From: Methanofollis tationis
GTDB lineage: Archaea; Halobacteriota; Methanomicrobia; Methanomicrobiales; Methanofollaceae
NCBI RefSeq assembly: GCF_013377755.1
Contig: NZ_JABXWR010000001.1
Span: 1,871,104-1,935,103 of the forward strand
Reading direction: 5' to 3'
DNA length: 64,000 nt
Under the pieces are notes generated by a model that saw only the letters and a program-made list of their open reading frames with translations, was not told where the DNA came from and did not search any database. The translations under genes and the position numbers were made by a program. This document shows, in pieces, positions 43,849 through 51,338 of the stretch; position 1 is the first letter of the stretch, and every line of letters begins with the position of its first letter.

Positions 43849-44414
43849 CCGCTCTCTCTCCTGTCAAGTTCATTGTGCAGGACCACAATCGCCATGTCGG
43901 CGTGCAGGATGCAGGGGCCGAGGGAGCAGGCGGGCAGGTCCTGCATCAGCCCGCGCTCCTCCTCTGAAAAGTTCTGGTGGTCTGAGAGGACGAAGGTCTC
44001 CGGGACGGTCTCAACGCCCCTGATGTCTTCCCCTCTTTCATCCAGAACAGCACACCTGCATTCGGCGAGCACCTCTTCAAGTCCTCCTTTTCGTACCGAG
44101 ACGCCCGGGCTCGATTCCCTGAAGACGGTGCCGCAGGGGAGGGCGAGCGCCTTTTTGATCAGCCCGGCAACATTCCTTTCGTCCGGGCTGAGGCTGCGCA
44201 CGCTCTCGCCTGAAAAACGGATAGTCTTCGGGGCCTTCGGTCCGCCGAGGAGAACGAGCAGACACTCGGTGTCCCGGCGAATTCCATGCGAGAGACAGAG
44301 GGATGCGGCGACGCACCGGCAGAGCTCGTCCATCCTGCCGGCGCCAGGAAGATTGTTCAGGGAAAAATCAGGGTCGGTGCTTCCCAGGTGGCCTACCACG
44401 ACAAAACGTTTCAT
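43839..44414 (-). CDS. trmY: tRNA (pseudouridine(54)-N1)-methyltransferase
   Basis: SPOUT-class methyltransferase (191 aa) that converts pseudouridine 54 to N1-methylpseudouridine. The N-terminus MKRFVVVGHLGSTDPDFSLNNLPGAGRMD and the C-terminal trefoil-knot region FVLSDHQNFSEEERGLM match TrmY (formerly DUF358). It overlaps the pus10 start and follows srp54 without a gap. Confidence 0.95.
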   Translation of the reverse strand: MKRFVVVGHLGSTDPDFSLNNLPGAGRMDELCRCVAASLCLSHGIRRDTECLLVLLGGPKAPKTIRFSGESVRSLSPDERNVAGLIKKALALPCGTVFRESSPGVSVRKGGLEEVLAECRCAVLDERGEDIRGVETVPETFVLSDHQNFSEEERGLMQDLPACSLGPCILHADMAIVVLHNELDRRESGWT

Positions 44415-45731
44415 CTACTGAGTCTTCCCGAATCGCTTCATCATCCGCTGCATGGAGAATTTGCTTCCCCGCATGCCCTTCAGCGCCCGCTGCATGACCC
44501 GGTAATACTTCAGGAGTTCGCGCACGTCCTCGGGGGCGACGCCGGCGCCCCGCGAGATACGGTGCACCCGTGATCCCGAGATGATCTGCGGATCGTCGAG
44601 CTCGGCGCTTGTCATCGAGTCCATGACTACCTTGTAGCGCTCCATTTTTGTGGAGGTGACGTCGTAGGCGTCGTCGGGGATCTGCATGCCGCCGAGCGGG
44701 AGCATGGACATCACCTGCTTGAGCGGCCCCATCTTGTTCACCGTTTCAAGTTGTTTGTACATGTCCCTGAGGGTGAACTTCCCCCGCAGCATGGCGTTGA
44801 CATCCATCTCCTCGTCGGCCATCACCTCTTCGGCCCGCTCGGCCAGGGCCTTGAGGTCGCCCATACCAAGGAGACGGGAGATGAAGCCGTCGGGATCGAA
44901 GCGTTCGAGGTCGTCGATCGTCTCGCCGGCACCGATGAATACGATCCCGCTCTTCGTTTCGGATACTGCGGAAAGGGCGCCGCCGCCTTTTGCCGTGCCG
45001 TCCATCTTGGTGATCAGCACGCCGTCGATCTCGATCGCCTCGTTGAACCTGCGGGCCTGTTCGGCCGCCTGCTGGCCGAGAGCGGCGTCGATGACAAGCC
45101 AGCGGTGCTCGGGCTTTGCGATCTCGTTGATGTCGATGATCTCCTGGATCAGATCGTCTTCAAGGGCGTGGCGCCCCTGTGTGTCGATGATGACGACCTC
45201 GGTCTCGGCAAACCGTTTGATCCCTTCGCGCACGATCAGAAGGGCATCTTTTTCTGTGGGATCGCCGAAGATCGGGACGTTGACTTTTGCACAGAGCGTC
45301 GAGAGCTGCTTATACGCCCCTGGCCTGAAGGTGTCGGCGCAGATCACGCCGACCTTCAGCCCCTTCCTCTGGAAATAGCGGGCAAGCTTCGCCGTCGTCG
45401 TCGTCTTGCCGCTCCCCTGCAGCCCGGCCATCAGGATCGTCTGCTGCGAGAGGTCCACCTTTCCCGCGCCGCCCATCAGGGCGACAAGTTCCTGGTAGAC
45501 GATCCGCAGGACGTGCTCCCGCAGGTTCATCCCTTTTGGCGGCTCCTCTTCGAGCGCCCGCCTCTTTATGGACTGGGAGAGGTGCATGACGAGTTTGACG
45601 TTCACGTCGGCCTGCAAAAGAGCACGCTGCAGGCTCCGCACGAGTTCCTCCACCGCTGCGCGGTCGACGACCGTCTTGCCTGCAATCTTCTTGAGCGCGT
45701 CCTTGAGCGATGAACTGAGCGAATCGAGCAT
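44415..45731 (-). CDS. srp54: signal recognition particle protein SRP54
   Basis: GTPase subunit (438 aa) of SRP, binding 7S RNA and signal peptides. N domain (1-90), G domain with [31 protein letters not shown] (DTxGR), [14 protein letters not shown], and a methionine-rich M domain near the end ([16 protein letters not shown] ... [23 protein letters not shown]). It is adjacent to the receptor gene ftsY in the same direction, so both halves of the targeting GTPase pair are made together. Confidence 0.98.
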   Translation of the reverse strand: MLDSLSSSLKDALKKIAGKTVVDRAAVEELVRSLQRALLQADVNVKLVMHLSQSIKRRALEEEPPKGMNLREHVLRIVYQELVALMGGAGKVDLSQQTILMAGLQGSGKTTTTAKLARYFQRKGLKVGVICADTFRPGAYKQLSTLCAKVNVPIFGDPTEKDALLIVREGIKRFAETEVVIIDTQGRHALEDDLIQEIIDINEIAKPEHRWLVIDAALGQQAAEQARRFNEAIEIDGVLITKMDGTAKGGGALSAVSETKSGIVFIGAGETIDDLERFDPDGFISRLLGMGDLKALAERAEEVMADEEMDVNAMLRGKFTLRDMYKQLETVNKMGPLKQVMSMLPLGGMQIPDDAYDVTSTKMERYKVVMDSMTSAELDDPQIISGSRVHRISRGAGVAPEDVRELLKYYRVMQRALKGMRGSKFSMQRMMKRFGKTQ

Positions 45732-45734
45732 GGT

Positions 45735-46814
45735 TTATCCCTCCGCGCCGATGAGTTCATCGACGACTCTTTCAGGGCGGAACGGAACGATGTCGTCATA
45801 GCCCTGCCCGGTGCCCAGGAAAAGGATCGGTTTGCCGATCGTCTGGGCGATGGATATGGCGGCCCCGCCTCTCGGGTCCATGTCCGCTTTCGTCAGCATG
45901 ACGGCGTCGGTCCCGACGAGGTCGTTGAAATCTTTCGCACGCACGACGGCGTCGTTGCCGGCCACCGCCTCATCGACATAGACGACGAGGTCGGGCTTCA
46001 TTACCCGCCTGATCTTGTCGAGCTGGCTCATCAGATTTTTCCTGTTGTGGAACCGCCCGGCGGTGTCTGCGAGCACCACGTCGATTTCGTGGGCCTTTGC
46101 ATACTCCACCGTGTCGTAGAGGACTGCCGCGGGATCAGAACCCTCCTGGTGCTGGATCACCTTGACGCCCAGCCTTGCGGCATGTTCTGCGATCTGATCG
46201 ATCGCACCGGCCCTGAAGGTGTCCCCTGCGCCGAGCACCACGGAAAAACCATTTTTCTTAAAATAATGCGCCATTTTGGCGATGGACGTCGTCTTTCCGG
46301 TGCCGTTCACCCCGGTGATCAGGATCTTCACCGGGCGCTCGTGGGCGCGGACGTAGTCAATCGGATCGAAGCCTTCGCCGAGAACCCGGAGCAGTGCGCC
46401 CCTGAGGGCGGCGGTGACAACGGTATCGACCGAGGTGCCGATCTTCCGGTGGCTCCCGACGAGATCCTCTTTCATGTAGCCGATGATGGCGTCCGAGACG
46501 TCAAGGGCGACATCGTTCTCCAGAAGCGCCATCTCGAGCTCCTCAAGGGGTTCTGCGATGTCTTTTTCTGAGATGATCAGCTCGCGCTCGATGATAAGGC
46601 TTTTCACCTTCGCGACGAACCCTTCGGCCTTCTTCTCAGGCTTCGGAATGGTTGCGGAGGAAAGGGTGTCCGGTACGACGGCGGGCCTGCTGGCCTCAGG
46701 CTGCGGCACCGGTGAAGGCGCCTCGACCACCACATCAGGGCCTGCCGCCTCCTCGATCGAGCGCCCGAACTTCTTCTGAATATTCTGCAGTTTGCTCCTG
46801 AGGCCCTCGAACAT
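45735..46814 (-). CDS. ftsY: signal recognition particle receptor FtsY
   Basis: SRP receptor GTPase (359 aa) at the membrane. A variable N-terminal region (about 1-65, Pro/Glu-rich) is followed by N and G domains: GVNGTGKTTSIAKMAHYF, DTAGRFHNRKNLM, TKADMDPRGGAAIS, FLGTGQGYDDIVPF. The acidic domain is short. It lies 3 bases from srp54 and 5 from prefoldin alpha. Confidence 0.97.
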   Translation of the reverse strand: MFEGLRSKLQNIQKKFGRSIEEAAGPDVVVEAPSPVPQPEASRPAVVPDTLSSATIPKPEKKAEGFVAKVKSLIIERELIISEKDIAEPLEELEMALLENDVALDVSDAIIGYMKEDLVGSHRKIGTSVDTVVTAALRGALLRVLGEGFDPIDYVRAHERPVKILITGVNGTGKTTSIAKMAHYFKKNGFSVVLGAGDTFRAGAIDQIAEHAARLGVKVIQHQEGSDPAAVLYDTVEYAKAHEIDVVLADTAGRFHNRKNLMSQLDKIRRVMKPDLVVYVDEAVAGNDAVVRAKDFNDLVGTDAVMLTKADMDPRGGAAISIAQTIGKPILFLGTGQGYDDIVPFRPERVVDELIGAEG

Positions 46815-46819
46815 GGGGA

Positions 46820-47257
46820 TTACCTGCCCGGAACCTGCTGCTGCTGCCCGCGGTAGGCCGCATCGAGCCGGGCGGCAATATCATTCATCTGGGCCCGGAT
46901 GTTCTCGATCATCTCAGAGATTTTCTTTTCCGAGGCCTCAAGCTCTCGTGCCCGGTCTTCGAGGTACGAGACGGCGCCTGCATTGTCCCGCCCGACAGTG
47001 ACATCTGCCCCGATGGCGACAAGCACATGTTCGGGATCCGGGATCGTGGCCCGGACGCTGACCCCGCCGCCGAGCGGGAGGAGGACCGTCCCGTCCTGTG
47101 CAGAGCCGAGAGCCTGGAGGGTTTCGATCGCTGCTATTGACTCGACCCTCTGCTGCTCCAGCATCTCCAGCTGCCGGGCGAAGATCTCTGCCTGCTGTCC
47201 GTATTCGTTCAGATAATACTGGAGCGACTGCAGCTCCCTCGGGTCGGCCTCACTCAT
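46820..47257 (-). CDS. pfdA: prefoldin alpha subunit
   Basis: A 145-residue co-chaperone subunit with two long coiled-coil helices around a beta hairpin: LQSLQYYLNEYGQQAEIFARQLEMLEQQ, then LPLGGGVSVRATIPDPEHVLVAIGADVTVGRD, then DRARELEASEKKISEMIENIRAQM. The hairpin motif is the prefoldin-alpha signature. Two alpha and four beta subunits form the hexamer that hands unfolded proteins to the thermosome. Confidence 0.95.
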   Translation of the reverse strand: MSEADPRELQSLQYYLNEYGQQAEIFARQLEMLEQQRVESIAAIETLQALGSAQDGTVLLPLGGGVSVRATIPDPEHVLVAIGADVTVGRDNAGAVSYLEDRARELEASEKKISEMIENIRAQMNDIAARLDAAYRGQQQQVPGR

Positions 47258-47262
47258 GGACT

Positions 47263-47451
47263 TTACTCACCTACTACGGTAACGCCCTTGATTGTGATAT
47301 AATTTCTCTTAAGGCGGTGTTTGCTGCCGATGTCGGTGTAGACGTGCTCTCTTGCAATCCTCTCATTCTGGGCCTCGATGACCTTCGTGAAGGGCTGCCA
47401 CACGCCGCCGATCTGGCAGGCGCCCGTTACTTCATACTGCTGATTCTCCAT
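47263..47451 (-). CDS. rpl18a: ribosomal protein L18Ae/LX
   Basis: A 62-residue large-subunit protein: YEVTGACQIGGVWQPFTKVIEAQNERIAREHVYTDIGSKHRLKRNYITIKGV. The ATG is preferred because GGAGTGAG lies at good distance; a GTG three codons upstream falls inside that site. It is placed between aIF6 and prefoldin alpha as in other euryarchaea. Confidence 0.93.
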   Translation of the reverse strand: MENQQYEVTGACQIGGVWQPFTKVIEAQNERIAREHVYTDIGSKHRLKRNYITIKGVTVVGE

Positions 47452-47456
47452 TCCAC

Positions 47457-48122
47457 TCACTCCAGAAAACCGAATACTTCTTCAATCCGCCCGAGTTCAA
47501 AACCAGTGGTCCTGATCCCGGCGATATATCCTTTGCTGTTTGCGAGCACGCCGGTACCGACGAGCCCGCTGCCCATGTTCACGGTTCCGGCCCCGATCTG
47601 GAGGTCGCCCGTGCACCCGGCAAGGCGCTCGATTTCAGTGTCGCTGCTCCGCGCATGAACGAACACGCCGCGGTCTGTCGCCACTGCCGCCATGCCGACG
47701 GTCTTGATCCCGCCGAAGGTGAGACGCCTGACCGGCACCCCGAGAAATGTTCCGATCTCCTCTGCCACATCGATCGGCATCTCAGGGTGCACTCCTGCAA
47801 AAGTATTGTTTGCGAGGATCACGTTCCCGGCTGCATTCATCGAGGTCCCGAGGGTCATCACCTCGCCGTACTCCGCGAGCACGGCGCGCTCATCCTCGGT
47901 AACAAGGCCGCTCACCACCATACCGTTTGAGTTTCCGGCAAGGAGCGAGCCGATGATCGATGAACCCTGGATCGTCGTCTTCACCACCTCGACATCCAGT
48001 GCTTCGGCGATGGCTGCGGTGAATTCTTCGGACGCGGTAGGGGGGACGACGGCAAACTCTTCAAAGGCGCGGGCAAAAACGCCGATGTGCGGGTCTGCGG
48101 CAAAGTCGATCGTTCTTTTCAT
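47457..48122 (-). CDS. eif6: translation initiation factor aIF6
   Basis: A 221-residue anti-association factor that binds the large ribosomal subunit. The fivefold pseudo-symmetric pentein fold is visible as repeated segments such as [52 protein letters not shown] and [16 protein letters not shown]. It lies between L31e and LX. Confidence 0.97.
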   Translation of the reverse strand: MKRTIDFAADPHIGVFARAFEEFAVVPPTASEEFTAAIAEALDVEVVKTTIQGSSIIGSLLAGNSNGMVVSGLVTEDERAVLAEYGEVMTLGTSMNAAGNVILANNTFAGVHPEMPIDVAEEIGTFLGVPVRRLTFGGIKTVGMAAVATDRGVFVHARSSDTEIERLAGCTGDLQIGAGTVNMGSGLVGTGVLANSKGYIAGIRTTGFELGRIEEVFGFLE

Positions 48123-48123
48123 C

Positions 48124-48387
48124 TCATTCCTCTGCGAGTTCGGCCTGGACCTGCCCGTCCTCGAACTTCATGGCGCGGATCCTGATCTGCGCCGGGGGCT
48201 TCTGACTGCCGCGCTCCCAGACCTTCTCGTTGATGCTGCTGTCGAGTTTGATGTTCTCGCTCTTCATGTGACGGACCAGATATGCTCTGATGTCCTTGAC
48301 TGCAACGTTGCAGCGCTTCCACCGGGGAGCGCGCTTCGTGTTGCGGAGGGGGACGTTATAGATCTGCTCTTTGAGTACCTCTACCAT
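48124..48387 (-). CDS. rpl31e: ribosomal protein L31e
   Basis: An 87-residue large-subunit protein near the exit tunnel. Motifs seen: [32 protein letters not shown] and [26 protein letters not shown]. It is 4 bases downstream of L39e. Confidence 0.97.
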   Translation of the reverse strand: MVEVLKEQIYNVPLRNTKRAPRWKRCNVAVKDIRAYLVRHMKSENIKLDSSINEKVWERGSQKPPAQIRIRAMKFEDGQVQAELAEE

Positions 48388-48391
48388 TGCT

Positions 48392-48544
48392 CTACACCTT
48401 CAGCGTGCTTCTTCTCCACATGCGCCTCTTCGGGTGGGATACCACCTGGCGCTTCGTCCGAATCATTACCCATCCAGGCACGCGGCGGTTCTGCATGCAT
48501 GCCTTTGCCAGCCGGATCTTCCGGCCCTTTGTCAGCTTGCTCAT
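48392..48544 (-). CDS. rpl39e: ribosomal protein L39e
   Basis: A 50-residue basic protein lining the peptide exit tunnel, easily missed because of its size: [20 protein letters not shown], then [11 protein letters not shown] and [14 protein letters not shown]. The WVMIRT and N/PKRR.WRR pattern is diagnostic. It ends 4 bases before L31e, its usual neighbour in archaea. Confidence 0.97.
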   Translation of the reverse strand: MSKLTKGRKIRLAKACMQNRRVPGWVMIRTKRQVVSHPKRRMWRRSTLKV

Positions 48545-48565
48545 GATTATCACCGTGGGTTCTTC

Positions 48566-49156
48566 TCAGGTGCCGGTTGCACCTGTGACCAGGGATTGCT
48601 CGTGGTGCATCGGAAAGAGGTCTGCGCACTTCTTCCCGGCGCGCTCGATTGCGGCCCTGATCTCATACTCATAATCGCCGTTTTCGATGGTACCGGTCTC
48701 GCCGTAGGAGACGAGGAGGTGCCGCTTTGCCAGCCGTTCCACCTCGGCTTTTCCGTACCCCAGAAGGGGCCGGACATACGAACAGCCATAGCGGTCGGCA
48801 AGGCTCAACACATCGCTTCTGGTCAGCATCGGCACGCGGTCGTTGAACCGCGTGCCGTCCCCGACCACGCAGTACTCCTGCGCCAGCAGGCGCACTGCCT
48901 GACGGTGGATCATGGTGATGGCGTCGTTCGGGTAGCCCGAGGCGATCACCATCTGGACCGCCTCCTCGAGGAGTTCAGGGCCGAACGACCGTTTCTGCCA
49001 GGGCAATCCCAGCGCGTCGGCTGCCGCCCTGACAGAAGGCATCTCCCGCGCCGGGTCGAATACAAAGGTATTGAGTTCGACCTCATAGTCGCGGGCGAGC
49101 ATCACCGCTGCAAGTGCGCTGTCCTTTCCTCCGCTGAACAGAAGACCGGCCTTCAT
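48566..49156 (-). CDS. PP-loop ATPase, tRNA-modification-like
   Basis: A 196-residue ATP-pyrophosphatase with the PP-loop FSGGKDSALAAVML near the N-terminus, VVGDGTRFNDRVPMLTRSD and RPLLGYGKAEVERLAKRH. It belongs to the archaeal COG2117-type group found between L39e and the PDCD5-like gene and often annotated as a predicted tRNA thiolation or asparagine-synthase-like subunit. C-terminal CADLF/H residues might bind metal. The substrate is not known. Confidence 0.88.
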   Translation of the reverse strand: MKAGLLFSGGKDSALAAVMLARDYEVELNTFVFDPAREMPSVRAAADALGLPWQKRSFGPELLEEAVQMVIASGYPNDAITMIHRQAVRLLAQEYCVVGDGTRFNDRVPMLTRSDVLSLADRYGCSYVRPLLGYGKAEVERLAKRHLLVSYGETGTIENGDYEYEIRAAIERAGKKCADLFPMHHEQSLVTGATGT

Positions 49157-49498
49157 CTACTTCCGTGTTATGCGAAACTCTTTTTTCTGCGGGGCGATCT
49201 GCAGGAGCAGAGCCTTCAACTGCTCGTCTGTGATCTTCTGCCGGATCCTGCCGCTGTGGGCGAGCTGCACAAGCTGCTGCTCGATTGCCCGGGCGAATTC
49301 TGGCTTTGTGAGTTTGATCGTATTCAGTCGCTCCCGCGCTTCGGGTTCCAGGATCTGCATGAGCGCAAGCTGCAACTCTGACTCAGCACGTTTTCTCTGC
49401 TGCTCCATGTCGTCCTGCATCGCCTGTTGTTCGGTCGCCTGCCGCTGGAGCTGCTCCATTCTCTTCCGTCTGATATCAGAAAGTTCGTCGTCACCCAT
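49157..49498 (-). CDS. PDCD5-family DNA-binding protein
   Basis: A 113-residue helical protein of the PDCD5/TFAR19 family: N-terminal charged helix ELSDIRRKRMEQLQRQATEQQ, then ILEPEARERLNTIKLTKPEFARAIEQQLVQLAHSGRI and DEQLKALLLQI. Archaeal homologues bind DNA or chaperonin partners; function is unsettled. Sits between S19e and the PP-loop gene as in most euryarchaea. Confidence 0.95.
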   Translation of the reverse strand: MGDDELSDIRRKRMEQLQRQATEQQAMQDDMEQQRKRAESELQLALMQILEPEARERLNTIKLTKPEFARAIEQQLVQLAHSGRIRQKITDEQLKALLLQIAPQKKEFRITRK

Positions 49499-49516
49499 CA
49501 GTATCCCTCACCTGCA

Positions 49517-49966
49517 TCAGTACTGCGCGAGCGCAGGGGTGGCCTTTGTCGCTGCCTCTCTGAGGCTGTGCGCCACGCCGTCGATGAAAGACTGCCCCTT
49601 TGCAGAGACCTGCCTGCCGCCCTTGACCTTTTCGACAAAGCCTTCGGCTTCGAGCTGCTGGAGTGCCTTTCTCAGGATTGAGCCGCTCCCCTTCCTGAAC
49701 TGGTTCGGGTTCGAGCCGCGGTCGCGGTTTCCGCCGTATGCAGTCCTCAGTCTCTCCACGCCAACCGGGCCGTCGATATAGATGCGGCGGAGGATGGACG
49801 CGGCCCTGACATACCACCAGTCGGGATCTTCAGGGGGCATCTCCTTGTGGATCCCGGTCTTGGCAAAAGCCGCCCATTCTGGAGGCCGGATGGCAGGGAG
49901 CTCCTTCAATTCTCGGGCTACCTGCGGGATCAGCATCTCTGCCGGGATGTCATATACAGTTGTCAT
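49517..49966 (-). CDS. rps19e: ribosomal protein S19e
   Basis: A 149-residue small-subunit protein with winged-helix features: TVYDIPAEMLIPQVARELKE, PEWAAFAKTGIHKEMPPEDPDWWYVRAASILRRIYIDGPVGV, GSGSILRKALQQLEAEGFVEKV. It appears to head its own transcript: a TATA-like element and a 20-bp dyad lie directly upstream. Confidence 0.97.
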   Translation of the reverse strand: MTTVYDIPAEMLIPQVARELKELPAIRPPEWAAFAKTGIHKEMPPEDPDWWYVRAASILRRIYIDGPVGVERLRTAYGGNRDRGSNPNQFRKGSGSILRKALQQLEAEGFVEKVKGGRQVSAKGQSFIDGVAHSLREAATKATPALAQY

Positions 49967-49979
49967 TGGTTAACCTCAC

Positions 49980-49999
49980 GGTAACGATCGATTGTTACC
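49980..49999. promoter_or_regulatory. near-perfect 20-bp dyad upstream of S19e
   Basis: GGTAACGATCGATTGTTACC is symmetric at 18 of 20 positions (arms GGTAAC/GTTACC and a TCGA core). It lies between the TATA-like element at 50026-50036 and the S19e ATG, at or just after the expected transcription start, so it could be an operator or an mRNA leader hairpin. Confidence 0.5.
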
Positions 50000-50025
50000 A
50001 GTCTGTATCTATTTGACATGGCAGT

Positions 50026-50036
50026 TATTATATATT
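50026..50036 (-). promoter_or_regulatory. TATA-like element of the S19e transcript
   Basis: On the minus strand this region reads AATATATAATAA, about 60 bases ahead of the S19e start codon. It would open the lower part of the translation cluster (S19e through aIF6 and beyond). Confidence 0.55.
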
Positions 50037-50059
50037 TCGAGCAACGAATCCTGCCGTTT

Positions 50060-50079
50060 TTCCGGCAATCTGGCCGGAA
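50060..50079 (-). other. hairpin between YhbY-like gene and S19e promoter
   Basis: TTCCGGC-AATCTG-GCCGGAA forms a perfect 7-bp stem with a 6-base loop, 27 bases past the stop of the YhbY-like gene. It may help end the purN-rpp21-yhbY transcript; no T-tract follows. Confidence 0.4.
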
Positions 50080-50105
50080 ATCCTATTGTAAAAGAAAGGG
50101 AGGGA

Positions 50106-50344
50106 TCAGGCCTTCTGGCCGCCGCCGCTTCGATCGGCAAGCACCATCGTCCGTCCGCGCACGCCCACAAGGTCGGCGCCGGCGCGGCGTGCGATCTCTT
50201 CGGGATCGATCTCGGCGGTGCGAAGCCATTTGATCTTCACGTATTTGCGCACCTTCAACTGGGCCCTGATTTCATCGATCAGCGTCTCCGAATAGCCTCG
50301 TTTCCCGATCCAGATCGTCGGTTTGATCTCCTGGAATAACTCAT
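50106..50344 (-). pseudogene. YhbY/CRS1-like RNA-binding protein, apparent frameshift at the start
   Basis: The frame from 50342 down to the TGA at 50106-50108 encodes a typical archaeal YhbY (CRM) domain: LFQEIKPTIWIGKRGYSE, LIDEIRAQLKVRKYVKIKW, and ADLVGVRGRTMVLADRSG. It has no ATG, GTG or TTG ahead of the conserved part and an in-frame stop just upstream. An ATG at 50344-50342 overlaps the rpp21 stop as ATGA, the usual operon arrangement, but it is one base out of frame. A one-base loss right after that ATG explains this. The domain itself is otherwise intact, so sequencing error or recoding remain possible. Confidence 0.7.
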
Positions 50345-50679
50345 TCTTTTCGATGTTTTTTCACCACCGGATATCGTTTTTGATGACCGCAGACCAGGCA
50401 GGTGACGATCACCTTCCCGTGCTGCACCCTCACCCTGGCGCTGGCGCCCGGAACGAGGTATGCCGAACAGCGCCGGCAGAACCGGAATCGCAGATCCGCC
50501 GGGATGCGGACGCGCTGGCGCATTCCGATACGGCGGGCAAGCGCCACATATCGCTTTGAACGGGTCGGATCCGTCCCGGAAACCTCCTCTGCGAGGGCGA
50601 AAAGGCGCTCGATCCGTTCTTTTGCGATCCTGTTCGTGTCGGGGGTGCGTGAACTCCCCCGGCGCGTTGTCTTTGCCAT
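50341..50679 (-). CDS. rnp4: ribonuclease P protein component 4 (Rpp21)
   Basis: A 112-residue zinc-binding subunit of archaeal RNase P, which processes tRNA 5' ends. Basic N-terminal helices (ERIERLFALAEEVSGTDPTRSKRYVALARRIGMRQRVRIP) precede the zinc site made of FRFCRRCSAYL and VTCLVCGHQKRYPV. It begins 1 base after purN and ends overlapping the YhbY-like gene, matching the conserved rpp21-yhbY-S19e order. Confidence 0.95.
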   Translation of the reverse strand: MAKTTRRGSSRTPDTNRIAKERIERLFALAEEVSGTDPTRSKRYVALARRIGMRQRVRIPADLRFRFCRRCSAYLVPGASARVRVQHGKVIVTCLVCGHQKRYPVVKKHRKE

Positions 50680-50680
50680 G

Positions 50681-51295
50681 TCAGTCCCCGGGCGGAAGGA
50701 TCCGTACGCGCCGCCCTTCGACAAAAACCCGCCCTTCGCAGAAGAGGGCGGCGGCCGCCGGCAGGGCCCGGTGTTCTTCGACAAGGATACGTTCTGCAAG
50801 GCTATCCTCGTCGTCGCCCTCGAGCACCGGGACGCAGACCTGAAGGATGATCGGGCCGCTGTCCATGCCGCCGTCAACGAAGTGGACGGTGCACCCGGCG
50901 ACCTTCACGCCGTACTCTATCGCCTGCCGCTGGGCATGAAGGCCGGCAAAGGCCGGGAGAAGGGCCGGGTGGATGTTGATCATCTTTCCGGCAAAGGCAT
51001 CGGTGATTGCCTCCCCGATGATCCGCATGTAGCCTGCGAGCACAAACAGGTCGGCGCGGCAGTCCTTCATCGCCGCGAGCAGGTCGGCCTCGTATGCCCC
51101 CTTGGTGGCGTACGATCGGTAGTCCAGGACCGTCACCGGCACCCCTGCACCTTCTGCCCGCGTGATTGCATAGGCCCCGGGGTTGTCGGTGATCAGGCGG
51201 ACGCACTCGGCCCTGAGCGTACCGGCCGAAATGGCATCGATAATTGCCTGAAAGTTCGATCCCCTGCCTGATGCCAGTACTGCGATACGCTTCAT
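50681..51295 (-). CDS. purN: phosphoribosylglycinamide formyltransferase
   Basis: Folate-dependent GAR transformylase (204 aa) of purine synthesis: IAVLASGRGSNFQAII (phosphate-binding), LAGYMRIIG, INIHPALLPAFAGLHAQRQA with the catalytic Asn/His, and GCTVHFVDGGMDSGPII with the catalytic Asp. Many methanogens use formate-dependent PurT or PurP instead, so a PurN here points to formyl-tetrahydrofolate or a pterin analogue as donor. Start at ATG 51295; a GTG two codons earlier is in frame. Confidence 0.94.
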   Translation of the reverse strand: MKRIAVLASGRGSNFQAIIDAISAGTLRAECVRLITDNPGAYAITRAEGAGVPVTVLDYRSYATKGAYEADLLAAMKDCRADLFVLAGYMRIIGEAITDAFAGKMINIHPALLPAFAGLHAQRQAIEYGVKVAGCTVHFVDGGMDSGPIILQVCVPVLEGDDEDSLAERILVEEHRALPAAAALFCEGRVFVEGRRVRILPPGD

Positions 51296-51338
51296 GCTCA
51301 CACGTCGGTCCGGTACAGTATTAACCGTTCTCTCATTT

